64,000 nucleotides of DNA, taken from Bacteroidota bacterium. Its GTDB lineage: Bacteria; Bacteroidota; Bacteroidia; AKYH767-A; OLB10. The first letter of the stretch is position 1, and every line of letters begins with the position of its first letter. Below, in pieces: positions 1 through 8,907 of this stretch. The translations under genes were made by a program, and so were the position numbers. The stretch is taken from NCBI GenBank assembly GCA_016722525.1, contig JADKJB010000008.1, positions 1 through 64,000 on the forward strand, read 5' to 3'. A model generated the notes under the pieces. That model searched no databases. It was not told the DNA's origin and saw nothing but the letters and a program-made list of their open reading frames with translations.

Positions 1-75
1 TTCTTTACACTAAAGTTAATACTAATGAACCCAACAAATATCCAACTTCACAAATCAAAAAAGGATAAAACCGAA

Positions 76-425
76 AAGGGTGTGTTACTCACCGGGAAGC
101 GAATCAAAGATATACAAAAAATGAAAAGTCAAGTGTTATTTTTTAACCCATTCTTTTGGTTATTCCATGCCATACTGCCCACTTGTTCCGAAGCAAGTTG
201 AAAGGTCCAAATTTACCCATTCTGGCGTAAGATGACAACTGGAAGTAAAATGAGTTTTGGATGGCTGAAAGTTGTTCATTTAGCGATGCATATTTAAACG
301 ACAGCCCTGCCAATAAAACCAGTGTTATTGGGCCCTTCCAAGATGCAATAAAGTGTGTGGTCCCTGCTCCGCTAAATCGGGGTCCCATTGATTGCTATTA
401 TTATTTCCTATACCAACATAACCAT
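76..425. repeat. Long direct repeat, left copy
   Basis: About 350 bp that recurs, diverged by substitutions and small indels, at 2077-2431. Read on the minus strand it holds the last 38 or so codons of a surface-protein gene (ending with the residues TGFIGRAVV and a stop), the spacer after it, and a promoter-like element. The two copies have the same order and orientation, so they bound a tandemly duplicated module of about 2 kb. Confidence 0.85.
105..132 (-). promoter_or_regulatory. Bacteroidota-type promoter in left repeat
   Basis: The minus strand reads TTGAC, a spacer of about 15 nt, then TATCTTTG, which matches the TAnnTTTG -7 element used by the primary sigma factor of Bacteroidota. 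It would transcribe leftwards out of the window. The same element occurs in the right copy of the repeat (2113-2141). Sequence match only. Confidence 0.5.
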
Positions 426-986
426 TAGTATTCCAATTAGGGTCAACAGCATTTGCATTTGTTACTCCTTGAACTGCCAGATTTGTTGGATTATCGTTAT
501 TAATCATCATTCGTTTCGTAGCTCTATTAGGGGTCCAGACTACGTCATAAAAACATATTTCCTGAAGTAGCCCGGAAATTTATATCGTTAAATGGTGAAG
601 GAATTATGCTCCATGAATGAGAGTTGAAAATTGCTAAGTGTTCTACTTCATTGAACTGTGCCCTGTCCACATTCTCAAAAACTAAATATAGCCCCAGTCG
701 CATCAAAATCAGCGCATCAGTTCTGAAAACTTCAAAAGTTGCATATGTAGGAGGAGGCCAAGCCATTTAAAAATTAGTATTTACATGTAAGGCCGATAAA
801 GGAGTTTTTGTATTGCCATCGAAATCCTACAACAATTGGCTACAGTGCTAGTATTATCATTGGTTTGACTGTAATCATTTCCACTTACGACCGAAGCATG
901 GTTGACTAATTGGCCATAGTTCAAGCCAAAGATAGAGGAAAAGCCAATTGTAAAATAATTTTTCGAAGTAATTTTTTAGTTTTCAT
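294..986 (-). pseudogene. Frameshifted secreted surface (fibre-like) protein
   Basis: The reading starts with a signal peptide (MKTKKLLRKIILQLAF), passes through LNYGQLVNHASVVSGNDYSQ, then GNTKTPLSALHVNTNF, EVFRTDA and INFRATSGNMF, and ends with GPHTLLHLEGPNNTGFIGRAVV and a stop. 'PLSALHVN' followed by 'FRTDA' and 'INFRATSG' resembles long secreted proteins common in Bacteroidota whose middle looks like tail-fibre sequence; no function is known to me. At least five frame changes interrupt it. The start codon overlaps the last codons of the T9SS gene at 976-1975 by 11 bp, so the two look like one operon. Its 3' end is repeated at 2310-2431. It could be a real gene with many base-calling errors or a decaying paralogue. 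Confidence 0.5.
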
Positions 987-1975
987 GGCATTTAGGGTTT
1001 AAGAATTTTAGATGATATAGTAAACCATTTTGTGATTTGATATTTATGTAATACAATCCTTGGGAATAATTATTAGATTCAATCTCCAACTGATACTTTC
1101 GGAAACCAGAATAATTATAGACAATTTGGCCAATACCATTGTAAATTAAGCATTCAATCATTCCTAACTCCGATGAAATTGAAATATGAGTCTGATTAAT
1201 TGATATTAGTGGTTGCTGATGATAAGAATTTAGAGAATTTACTGATGTTAAAGAATCTAAAGGGTGACTAATATATCATCAATGTAGTGAACAGCAAAAG
1301 GAATAAGTGAGATTGTATCCCAATTGTTATAAGTTAAAATAGTATTTGCAGTGTCTCTATAATTACCTAAAATTAAAAATTTCTCATCGCCTGACGCAAT
1401 AAATGTTCAGAAACTTCTTTCCAAACATTTCGGTCATTTAAGTCATTGCTCAATGAATTTTGGATTTGAGGTATATAGGGCAAAGGTGTAAATGGATAAA
1501 TTACTGTATCAACTTTTAAGTTTGAAAAATATGCCCCAATACTATTAGTAGTAAATCTACAACTGTCACCTGGACTAACATAAAAACGAACATAATATTC
1601 TTGACCTGTTACTAAGGTATCCAACAATTCAATCTGAATATATTCTCTGAAGCCAGTAATTATTCCAAAGCCATTTACCGTATAGGAGATTATTCCCGCA
1701 TAACCGTTGCCATCTTTTGCGGTTTGATATCCATGAACATTTTGAGGCACCCCTATATTCCAAGGGATTCCATTAGTGCAACTGTTGTGATAATCAGGGC
1801 TAGTTTGTGTGGGGGAAGTCCATCCAATAGCTCTATAGATTAAACCTGCGTTATCAGGACATGTATCAAATGCTTCAAAAGAAGGATTAGGAACAAGATT
1901 ATACTGACATATTCCTTTAGTTGCAATTGAAACTAAGAACCAAGCAATGGTTCCAATCAAGAGTATTTTTTTCAT
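976..1975 (-). CDS. T9SS-type secreted protein (frameshifted)
   Basis: Hypothetical secreted protein of about 330 residues. The start at 1975 gives a signal peptide (MKKILLIGTIAWFLVSIA) ending near GICQ; an in-frame ATG at 1993 is less likely. The mature N terminus carries NLVPNPSFE, a signature of many T9SS-exported proteins with a carbohydrate-binding-like jelly-roll domain. The C terminus (GQIVYNYSG, GLYYINI) is a type A sorting domain of the kind removed by the PorU sortase. Two frame changes, near 1408 and 1266, fit one missing base each in short G and C runs; corrected, the reading is continuous. It probably forms an operon with the overlapping gene 294-986, driven from the promoter at 2113-2141. 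The substrate is unknown. Confidence 0.7.
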
Positions 1976-2076
1976 TTTCAAATATTTATTCATTACATTA
2001 TTTAATTCACAACAATAAAATGGCATATGATTTACAAAATGTAAATCTTAACAAACTCGTATTCGAAAAATGCCCC

Positions 2077-2431
2077 TAAAACGAAAATGTGTGTTTACCT
2101 TGGATGGTAAATCAAAGATATATAAAAAATTGAAAAGTCAAGTGTTATTTTTAACTCATTGATATTAGTTCTTCCATACCATACTGCCCACTTGTTCCGA
2201 AGCAAGTTGAATACGGGGTCAAAGATTACCATTCTGGCGTAAGGTGACAAACTGGAAGTCAAAAATGAGTTTTGGATGGCTGAAAGTTGTTCATTTCCAT
2301 GATGCATATTTAAACGACAGCCCTGCCAATAAAACCAGTGTTATTAGGCCCTTCAAGATGTAATAAAGTATGTGGACCTGCTCCGCCTAAATCGGGGTCC
2401 CATTGATTGCTGTTATTATTTCCTATAGAAA
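2077..2431. repeat. Long direct repeat, right copy
   Basis: Second copy of the sequence at 76-425. Similarity starts near the bases CGAAAA at 2077 and ends at TTTCCTATA near 2431, where the gene sequence found in the left module (NTNGYVGIGNNN) is replaced by unrelated sequence. The right copy is therefore truncated on its gene-upstream side. Confidence 0.85.
2113..2141 (-). promoter_or_regulatory. Bacteroidota-type promoter in right repeat
   Basis: The minus strand reads TTGAC, about 16 nt, then TATCTTTG, matching the Bacteroidota -7 consensus. It lies about 140 bp upstream of the start of the T9SS gene at 1975 and points at it. The duplicate at 105-132 keeps both boxes despite differences around it, which suggests it has been functional. 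Confidence 0.5.
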
Positions 2432-2489
2432 AAAATACAATCCTATTCCCATTGATTCTTTCTTTAATTTGAATGGTATGCAGTAGCAT
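2310..2489 (-). pseudogene. Truncated duplicate of the fibre-like gene 3' end
   Basis: An open frame of 59 codons whose last 38 codons (IGNNNSNQWDPDLGG to TGFIGRAVV) match the corrected 3' end of the gene at 294-986, here without frameshifts. The first 21 residues (MLLHTIQIKERINGNRIVFFS) are unrelated to that gene. There is no signal peptide, so it is probably a gene remnant joined to foreign sequence at about 2431 and not an expressed protein. Confidence 0.55.
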
Positions 2490-2533
2490 AACAATAATTT
2501 TAGTTACTTTGTTGTTATACTAAAAACTAAACA

Positions 2534-3421
2534 ATGATTTTACGTAAGATTTCTACCCTGGCACTTGTACTGATAGCAATTGTTATTTCATCGTGTAAAG
2601 ACGATGATAACAATGACCCTGTTCCCAACCCTTCCCCAAACCTTGTTTTTAAATTTGTTTTCGATTCTACGCAAGTAAGGTTAGATGCCTTTGGAAACCC
2701 AGCTTCATTGCCTTCCAATCATGGCGCTCAATCACCTAAATTTAATAAAATGAGTGCACATTACATAGAACTGGCTCAGGGCCCATTTACACTTTTAGGT
2801 GAAGGTGAAGTGTTGTACCACAATGCTGAAACTACAGCCGGTGGAGCTACAGCCATCGATTTTTCTAAATCGGTTCCTGTTGGTAATAATCAGATCTTTT
2901 ATTCAGTACCTATTAAGGACGTTGCTCCCGGAACCTATGAGTGGCTTCGGGTATCTCTGGCTTATCAGAATTATGATGTTGAATTTCGTTATAATGTGCT
3001 TGGTGTCGATTATGATTTTAATGGAACATTGGCGTCTTTTATTGGTTACAATACCTACGTATCCTCCTACAAAATCAAAGACAGCACTGTTGTTCTGAAT
3101 GCAAATAAACTGCAAGGGTATTGGGCTTTTGAAACTTTGTATAATGTCACTCAAGGACAAGCTCCCGCAGGTGCCACAACAGTTCCAAACCCTTTATTTA
3201 ATTCTTCACCAATACCTCAGGGGTCATGTGTGGTGACAGGTGATTTTCAAAATCCATTAGTTATTACCGGAAATGAAACACAAAATATTGTAGTCACCGT
3301 TTCGCTTTCTACCAATAAATCTTTCGAATGGCTCGAAAATAGTACACCCGGTTATTATGAACCTGCATTGGGGGATGTTGTTGTGGATATGGGCGTGCGA
3401 GGAATGCAAGTTGGTTTTTAG
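2534..3421 (+). CDS. Putative lipoprotein, function unknown
   Basis: 295 residues. The N terminus (MILRKISTLALVLIAIVISSC) is a type II signal peptide with a lipobox ending at Cys21, followed by an acidic linker (KDDDNND) of the kind that sends Bacteroidota lipoproteins to the outer membrane or surface. The rest is rich in aromatic and beta-forming residues, without a motif I recognise; it resembles conserved lipoproteins of unknown role in this phylum. Its TAG stop codon is the first unit of the tandem repeat that follows. The converging M1 peptidase gene lies on the far side of that repeat and the IVP gene. Confidence 0.75.
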   Translation: MILRKISTLALVLIAIVISSCKDDDNNDPVPNPSPNLVFKFVFDSTQVRLDAFGNPASLPSNHGAQSPKFNKMSAHYIELAQGPFTLLGEGEVLYHNAETTAGGATAIDFSKSVPVGNNQIFYSVPIKDVAPGTYEWLRVSLAYQNYDVEFRYNVLGVDYDFNGTLASFIGYNTYVSSYKIKDSTVVLNANKLQGYWAFETLYNVTQGQAPAGATTVPNPLFNSSPIPQGSCVVTGDFQNPLVITGNETQNIVVTVSLSTNKSFEWLENSTPGYYEPALGDVVVDMGVRGMQVGF

Positions 3422-3770
3422 TTTTTTAGTTTTTTAGTTTTATGGTTTTTTAGTTTTATGGTTTTATAGTTTATTAGTTTTATGGTTTTATGGTTTTGTG
3501 GTTTTATAGTTTTGTGGTTTTATAGTTTATTAGTTTTATAGTTTATTGGTTTTATGGTTTTATAGTTTTGTGGTTTTATGGTTTTATAGTTTTATAGTTT
3601 TATAGTTTTGTGGTTTTATGGTTTTATAGTTTTGTGGTTTTGTGGTTTTTTATAGTTTTTTAGTTTTATGGTTTTATGGTTTTATAGTTTTGTAGTTTTA
3701 TGGTTTTATAGTTTATTAGTCTTATGGTTTTTTAGTTTTATAGTTTTATAGTTTTTTAGTTCTGTGGTTT
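3419..3770 (+). repeat. T/G-rich tandem repeat array before IVP gene
   Basis: About 350 bp made almost wholly of variants of an 8-10 nt unit, TTTTATGGT / TTTTATAGT / TTTTGTGGT, with TTTTTTAG variants at the start. It begins in the TAG stop codon of the lipoprotein gene. A short inverted copy of the same unit lies at 4403-4433, so the array and its inverted partner bracket the IVP gene. The composition is unlike any neighbouring sequence. Confidence 0.95.
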
Positions 3771-3919
3771 TTCGTTGAGTGTGATATTTTTTTGACTTAT
3801 TTGATTATTTTACAGGCATATAATTATTTGCAAAAACTTTTCAATCTAAATTGCCTTTTAATTGAATTTTTCTATTTTTGATTAAATATTTTTTATAAAC
3901 TTTTTAATTTAATTTTTTT

Positions 3920-4363
3920 ATGGCAACTATAACTAAACTCGAAGATTTTCAGGCATGGGTTAGAGCACGGGAGTTGAATACTATGGTTCATCAAATAGTA
4001 TTGCTCGATTCTTTTAAACAATTGCTCACTCTAAAATTCCAAATGCAAAAATCCAGTAGATCGGTGATGGCAAATCTTGCTGAAGGTTTTGGCAGAAAAG
4101 GTAATGCTGAATTTTTAAATTTTATTTCTATTGCAATGGGCTCACTTGCTGAGTTAAAGTCTGATGTGTATTCAAGTTTTGATCAGAAATTGATTTCTGA
4201 TCAATGCTTTACTGATTTGATTGAGCTTATTGATCTTGTTGGTAAATTATCGAATGGCATGGCGAAAAGCCTTCGAAAGAGTCCTTTGACAAGTACTAAA
4301 TTCAAAAAAAATATTTCAGGTACTAATAATCAGAACCCTTCAAAATTTGATACTCCAGATTGA
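3920..4363 (+). CDS. Four-helix-bundle protein, IVP family
   Basis: 147 residues in the family of proteins coded inside 23S rRNA intervening sequences (IVP; Avd of diversity-generating retroelements is related). The diagnostic segment is present: MANLAEGFGR, then EFLNFISIAMGSLAEL, at about residues 48-80. The last 30 residues (after KSLRKSP) are an atypical polar tail. These proteins form pentameric, basic, barrel-like bundles; their cellular role is unknown. It is not in an rRNA gene here and no reverse transcriptase is nearby. It lies between the tandem array at 3419-3770 and an inverted copy of the repeat at 4403-4433. A second family member is at 57796-58167. Confidence 0.85.
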   Translation: MATITKLEDFQAWVRARELNTMVHQIVLLDSFKQLLTLKFQMQKSSRSVMANLAEGFGRKGNAEFLNFISIAMGSLAELKSDVYSSFDQKLISDQCFTDLIELIDLVGKLSNGMAKSLRKSPLTSTKFKKNISGTNNQNPSKFDTPD

Positions 4364-4402
4364 TACTCCAGAAGAATAAATCACTTTAGGTACTCATAAT
4401 TT

Positions 4403-4433
4403 ACTATAAAACCACGAAACTATAAAACTAAAG
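4403..4433 (-). repeat. Inverted copy of the tandem repeat unit
   Basis: The minus strand reads TAGTTTTATAG followed by TTTCGTGGTTTTATAGT, which is the unit of the array at 3419-3770 in inverted orientation. The TAG that begins it is the stop codon of the M1 aminopeptidase gene (4428-4430). Together with the array it forms unequal inverted ends around the IVP gene. Confidence 0.85.
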
Positions 4434-6298
4434 TTCCCATTTCAAAATTGCATCTATTGTCTGCGTAGCTACAGCATGATACCCGGGCCTGGCTTTTTTA
4501 TATATTGCTCTTCCCCTTTCCAAGCCCGAAGGTGTTTTTGCAAGTTCAGAGTAAATGGGCTTTAAGAATTTTCTTCTTCCTACGTGCAGCAGAAATTTTT
4601 CCATTGCTGGAAATGCAACTTCGTAGTTGGAAGCAATTGCATGCTGATACCATTCGCACTGAATTTCACTGTTACCGGAATTGGTAAAATTGAATGTGGC
4701 ATCAAGCTCAGTCATTTTTTTCAAATCCAGACTGTCATTTAAGTTTCTTAAAAAGTACATCCAGTGGTGTGTGGTCCATTCAGAGGTGTTGAGAGATTTC
4801 GCCGGGTTACCGGATTTAAAATCTGCCGCAGCTTTACCTGCTTTTTCTAACTCAACAGAAGTAATGACAGGGCAATTAGCAGGCAATCCCGGCCCATATA
4901 CCCATGCGTTAGCATTGATCTGCTCACGAAGTTTTGAATCCCCTTTGATGAGTTCTTTTTCAAGATATTCAAGAAATGATTTGGTATCCATGCTTTGGAA
5001 AGCATACGTACTGAAGTAGTTATTAACAAAGGCATCCCAGCGCTCCCTGCCAATAGCCATTTCGATGGAGGTCAGAAAAAATCTTCCTTTTTCATAAGCA
5101 ATATCACTAACACCTTCATCGGGGTCACGTCCGGCAAGGTCGAGGTAAAGGTGTGTGTCCTTGCTCGTGTCACCCATTGCATCTATGGTTTCTTTCAGTT
5201 CACCAAGGCTCAATAGAGTGAGCATGTCCGCATAAGCTTTCCCATAAATTTTTTCCATAATACGGGTTTCGAAGTATACGGTAAATCCTTCATTCAGCCA
5301 GAAGTCATTCCATGTTGCATTTGTTACGAGGTTCCCCGACCAGGAATGAGCCAGCTCATGAGCCACCAGTGCCACCAGCGACCGATCGCCTGCAATGATG
5401 GTAGGTGTAGCAAAAGTGATCCTTGGATTTTCCATTCCCCCAAAAGGGAAGGAGGGAGGCAGAACCAGCACATCATAACGTCCCCATGCATAGGGTCCAT
5501 ATAATTCTTCAGCACTGGTGATCATCTTTTTTAAATCTGCAAACTCCCATGCCGATTTATCAATCATGGAGGGTTCTGCAAAAACACCACAGTTATCTCC
5601 TAGTGATCGAAATTGCAGGTCGCCAACCGACAAAGCCATTAAGTACGAGGATATAGGCTGAGGCATTTTAAATTTATAGATTCCGTCAGCATGAATTGTT
5701 GTGTCGTTTTCGGCACTCATCAAAGCCATTAAATCATTCGGGCATTTAATGGTGGCGTTATAAGTGAATTTAATTCCCGGACTATCTTGCAATGGAATCC
5801 AGGTACGGGCAAGAATGGCTTGTGATTGAGTGAAAAGAAACGGTTTTTTTCCTCCCGCGGTTTGTGATGGGTCGAGCCATTGCAAGGCAGCAGCATCCGG
5901 AGAAGTAGCGTAAGTGATATTTACTTTTTGAGTGCCGGGCTGAATCTGAATGGTGAATTTGCTTCCCATAAATTCAATTGGATCAGCAATGGAGAAAGAA
6001 GTAGCGATTCCGTTATCCAGACTTACCCCTTTGATGCTGAGATCACGGGAATCAAGAATCAACTCACTCCCCCTGTTTTATTCTCAATTAATAGAATTGC
6101 GGTTCCGGCAATTACCTTTTTTTCAAAATCAACCGTCAGATCGAGATCAATGTGTTTAATTGCCACTTTGTTAGGCTCTGCAAATGAATGAATATCATGA
6201 GTTATCATAGTGCGATTTGTTTCAGTTTTTGTTTCTTCTTTAGGGGTACAGGATGCAAATAGTGTCAAGCCCGCTACAAGTGTAATTGCTTTTTTCAA
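4428..6298 (-). CDS. M1 family aminopeptidase, LTA4-hydrolase type (frameshifted)
   Basis: Zinc metallopeptidase of about 620 residues that removes N-terminal residues from peptides. A lipoprotein-like signal (MKKAITLVAGLTLFASC) suggests a periplasmic or membrane-anchored enzyme. Visible are the substrate-binding GGMENP motif, the zinc site HELAHSW at about residue 316 with the third ligand Glu in WLNEGFTVY, and a C-terminal helical domain, giving the leukotriene A4 hydrolase-like order. One frame change near 6062 falls in a run of five G (six would restore the frame), so a sequencing error is likely. The stop codon lies inside the inverted repeat copy at 4403-4433. Confidence 0.9.
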
Positions 6299-6411
6299 TG
6301 AATTGTTAAATTTTCCTGCTAAGGTAGTAACAATTACCTACTATTAATTAATCCACTGATGCTGGTGTAAAACTGTAGTATTATTTTTTACAGAAGTCAA
6401 CAGACAGCTTG

Positions 6412-6419
6412 TATCTTTG
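6412..6419 (+). promoter_or_regulatory. Promoter -7 element
   Basis: TATCTTTG, a perfect match to the Bacteroidota TAnnTTTG -7 box, 20 bp before the start of the DUF4271 gene. A clear -33 TTTG is not seen. The short leader supports the TTG start at 6439. Confidence 0.45.
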
Positions 6420-6438
6420 CCAAAACTCATAGCCAACA

Positions 6439-7362
6439 TTGCCGTTACAACAGGATTCCATACTAAGGTATAAAATCGATTCTTCAGGTATAGCCACTGT
6501 TAAGAAAGTTGAAGTCGTAAAAAAACCTCTTCGTACCGACAGTATCCAATCAGATGCTAAACCACAGAGAAGTGAAGTTCCTGTTTTTAGGTTTTCTGAT
6601 GCAGATAGTGGGTTCGTAGATGCTCAAAACGATGTTTCTTTTTTTTCTGATTCCTCGAAAATTTTTATGGGACATGAGTTAATACCTACTCATGGTGTAC
6701 CTGTTTCTGTTACCCGTCGAAATGCCGATTGGTTCACTATTGCCATTGTGATTGTGGTAATAGCATTCACTTGGATTAAAGCTTTTTACTTTAAAATTTT
6801 TAAGCAGTTAATAGCCGCTTTTTTTAGCAATTCTATCACCAATCAAATGGTCAGAGATGAAAACATATTGGTGCAAAGGGCTTCTATTTTGATGTCGTTT
6901 ATTTTTTACCTTACCTCTTCTTTGTTCATTTATCAGATTAGTGTTTTTTTTGAATGGGATTACCCGTTTTTGTCGGATGGGATTGTTCGATTTCTGGTTA
7001 TTAGTCTGATAATAGCTTTCACCTATTCATTCAAAATGGTATTAATGAAAGGGTTAGGTGAGGTCTTTAATCTTGATAAACCCGTATCCACTTACATATT
7101 TAATATCTTTCTGATAAACAATATGTTAGGACTTTTTCTAATTCCGATTATTGTCACAATCGCCTTTGTGGTTACTTATTCCACCCCATTTGTAATTTAT
7201 ACCGGGGTGGCCATAGTTATTATCTCGTTCATTTACAGGTTGGTGCGTGCTTTTACAATATGGTTGACCCTTCAAGGGGTTTCATTTTTCTATTTAATTT
7301 TATACTTTTGCACCCTCGAAATCGCCCCGATGCTTATAATAATCAAACTGGCAAGGGGTTAG
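6439..7362 (+). CDS. DUF4271 membrane protein
   Basis: 307 residues. The first 95 or so are polar and probably disordered; the rest contains about six transmembrane helices (from ADWFTIAIVIVVIAF to FYLILYFCTLEIAPMLIII), with the DUF4271 arrangement and the ending YFCTLEIAPMLII typical of that family. The function is unknown; in Bacteroidota it often sits upstream of hemD, as here (44 bp). An in-frame stop lies just upstream, so the start is the TTG at 6439 or an ATG at 6667; the longer form fits the family and the promoter at 6412. Confidence 0.8.
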   Translation: MPLQQDSILRYKIDSSGIATVKKVEVVKKPLRTDSIQSDAKPQRSEVPVFRFSDADSGFVDAQNDVSFFSDSSKIFMGHELIPTHGVPVSVTRRNADWFTIAIVIVVIAFTWIKAFYFKIFKQLIAAFFSNSITNQMVRDENILVQRASILMSFIFYLTSSLFIYQISVFFEWDYPFLSDGIVRFLVISLIIAFTYSFKMVLMKGLGEVFNLDKPVSTYIFNIFLINNMLGLFLIPIIVTIAFVVTYSTPFVIYTGVAIVIISFIYRLVRAFTIWLTLQGVSFFYLILYFCTLEIAPMLIIIKLARG

Positions 7363-7406
7363 TAGAAAAATTTGTTTCACCGGGGCTTTAAACAGAACGA
7401 AAGAAT

Positions 7407-8150
7407 TTGAAAGTTAAGACTATTCTGGTCACACAGCCAAAGCCTGAATCCGACAAATCACCTTATAATGATTTGGCGAAGAAGTATAACCTGAAAATTG
7501 ATTTTAGGGAATTTATTCATGTTGAAGGCATTCCAGCGAATGTTTTTCGAAAGGATAAAATTAATATTTCTGAATTCTCTGCAGTTATTCTTACCAGCCG
7601 ACATGCTGCAGATCATTTCTTCAGAATTTGTACCGAGATGCGCATTTCCAATCTCGATCAGTTTAAATATTTTTGTATATCGGAATCTACAGCATTTTAT
7701 TTACAGAAATATGTGGTATACCGAAAACGTAAAATATTTTATGGTAAGTCGACCATTATTGATTTGATTGATGTATTAAAAAAACATAAGAAAGAAGTTT
7801 TTTTACTGCCATGTTCGGATATTCATAAACAAGACATTTCCGATACACTTACCGGTTTCGGTATTATACACATAAAAGCAATTTTATATCGCACTGTTTG
7901 CAGTGATCTTTCCGATCTTGCTAATGTTAATTACGATATGCTCGTTTTTTTCAGCCCTTCAGGAATCACTTCTTTGCTCAAGAATTTCCCTAAGTTTAAG
8001 CAAAATGAAACCAGGATTGCTGCTTTTGGTGCAACTACCTCTCAAGCAGTGAATGAAGCAAGTCTTAAAGTAGATGTGATGGCTCCTGTTCCGGAAGCTC
8101 CATCTATGACTATGGCCATTGAGCAATACATTAAAAAAGTCAATAAATAA
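7407..8150 (+). CDS. hemD: Uroporphyrinogen-III synthase
   Basis: Cytoplasmic enzyme that closes hydroxymethylbilane with ring-D inversion to uroporphyrinogen III in haem and corrin synthesis. 247 residues, the normal length. The two-lobe HemD pattern is visible: ILVTQP at the start, VILTSRHAADHF, then in the second lobe LYRTVCSDL, YDMLVFFSPSGITSLL, and IAAFGATTSQAV near residue 208. The family has poor sequence conservation, so the call rests on these motifs and on synteny with DUF4271. The start is TTG. It is probably cotranscribed with the gene upstream. Confidence 0.85.
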   Translation: MKVKTILVTQPKPESDKSPYNDLAKKYNLKIDFREFIHVEGIPANVFRKDKINISEFSAVILTSRHAADHFFRICTEMRISNLDQFKYFCISESTAFYLQKYVVYRKRKIFYGKSTIIDLIDVLKKHKKEVFLLPCSDIHKQDISDTLTGFGIIHIKAILYRTVCSDLSDLANVNYDMLVFFSPSGITSLLKNFPKFKQNETRIAAFGATTSQAVNEASLKVDVMAPVPEAPSMTMAIEQYIKKVNK

Positions 8151-8184
8151 TTTGACTAAGAGGTTTTTAACAAGCTCTTTTCAT

Positions 8185-8192
8185 TACTTTTG
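8185..8192 (+). promoter_or_regulatory. Promoter -7 element for rnpA
   Basis: TACTTTTG matches TAnnTTTG and lies 22 bp before the ATG of rnpA at 8215. With transcription starting just after it, the upstream TTG at 8194 could hardly be translated, which favours the ATG start. Confidence 0.4.
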
Positions 8193-8214
8193 ATTGACAG
8201 CAAGTCGTTTATTT

Positions 8215-8604
8215 ATGGCCAAAGGCTTAAACCGCTTTCCTAAATCATCACGACTTCATCTCCGCAAGGAAATTAGTGAGATTTTTAATACCGGAAAATC
8301 CATCCAGGCTTCCCCGCTTAAAGCTGTTTATAAAATTTTGAATGATCCGGGAGAACCTGTTCAGGTGGGTGTTGCCGTTCCCAAACGAAATGTCAAGCTG
8401 GCTGTCAACCGAAATCGCATTAAAAGACAGATCAAGGAGGCTTACCGGCTGAATAGCCAACAAACGGTTGACTATTTTCAGAAAAAAGGGAAACGCGTTC
8501 AGGTTATGGTGCTCTATTCCGGTAAGGTATCCCCTCAATATGCAGTAATCGAATCTAAAATAATCTTAATTTTACAACGTTTACAGAAACTGGCAGATGA
8601 ATAA
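8215..8604 (+). CDS. rnpA: Ribonuclease P protein component
   Basis: Basic protein subunit of RNase P, which binds the catalytic RNA and the 5' leader of precursor tRNAs. 129 residues from the ATG at 8215 (136 if the TTG at 8194 is used). The signature basic helix RNRIKRQIKEAYR is present near residue 80, preceded by GVAVPKRNVKLAVNRN. rpmH is not adjacent, as is common in this phylum. Its 3' end overlaps yidD by 8 bp, so the two are coupled. Confidence 0.95.
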   Translation: MAKGLNRFPKSSRLHLRKEISEIFNTGKSIQASPLKAVYKILNDPGEPVQVGVAVPKRNVKLAVNRNRIKRQIKEAYRLNSQQTVDYFQKKGKRVQVMVLYSGKVSPQYAVIESKIILILQRLQKLADE

Positions 8605-8818
8605 GGTGTTGTCAAAGGTGATGCTGGCATTAATAATCTTTTATAAGAATGCGATTTCACCTATGCTACCCGCTGCCTGCCGCTATTACCCTACATGTTC
8701 AGAGTATGGAATTGAGGCGATTCGAAAATACGGCCCTTTCAAAGGCGGTTGGCTTACATTGAAACGAATACTTAGTTGCAACCCATGGGGTGGCCATGGT
8801 CATGATCCGGTAAAATAA
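8597..8818 (+). CDS. yidD: Membrane protein insertion efficiency factor YidD
   Basis: 73-residue amphipathic inner-membrane-associated protein thought to assist YidC-dependent insertion. The family signature is complete: IIFYKNAISPMLPAACRYYP, then TCSEYGIEAI and ILSCNPWGGHGHDP, with the conserved cysteines. The length is normal. It overlaps the end of rnpA, the classical neighbour. Confidence 0.95.
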   Translation: MNKVLSKVMLALIIFYKNAISPMLPAACRYYPTCSEYGIEAIRKYGPFKGGWLTLKRILSCNPWGGHGHDPVK

Positions 8819-8907
8819 TGGTGAGTTTGTTTACTTCCTAATAATACATTGAAATTATTGTTCGTTACTTTTTAACATTTAAATTAAAATATACAATATC
8901 TCCTCTA

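Noticed and set aside
1..2500. Composite transposon bounded by the direct repeats
   Set aside because: The repeats contain gene 3' ends and a promoter, no transposase or terminal inverted repeats; tandem duplication explains them better.
3419..3770. Tandem array considered as a CRISPR array
   Set aside because: Units are 8-10 nt, directly adjacent and variable, with no spacers and no cas genes nearby.
3920..4363. IVP protein as the Avd accessory protein of a diversity-generating retroelement
   Set aside because: No reverse transcriptase, template repeat or C-type-lectin target with a variable repeat was found near either IVP gene.
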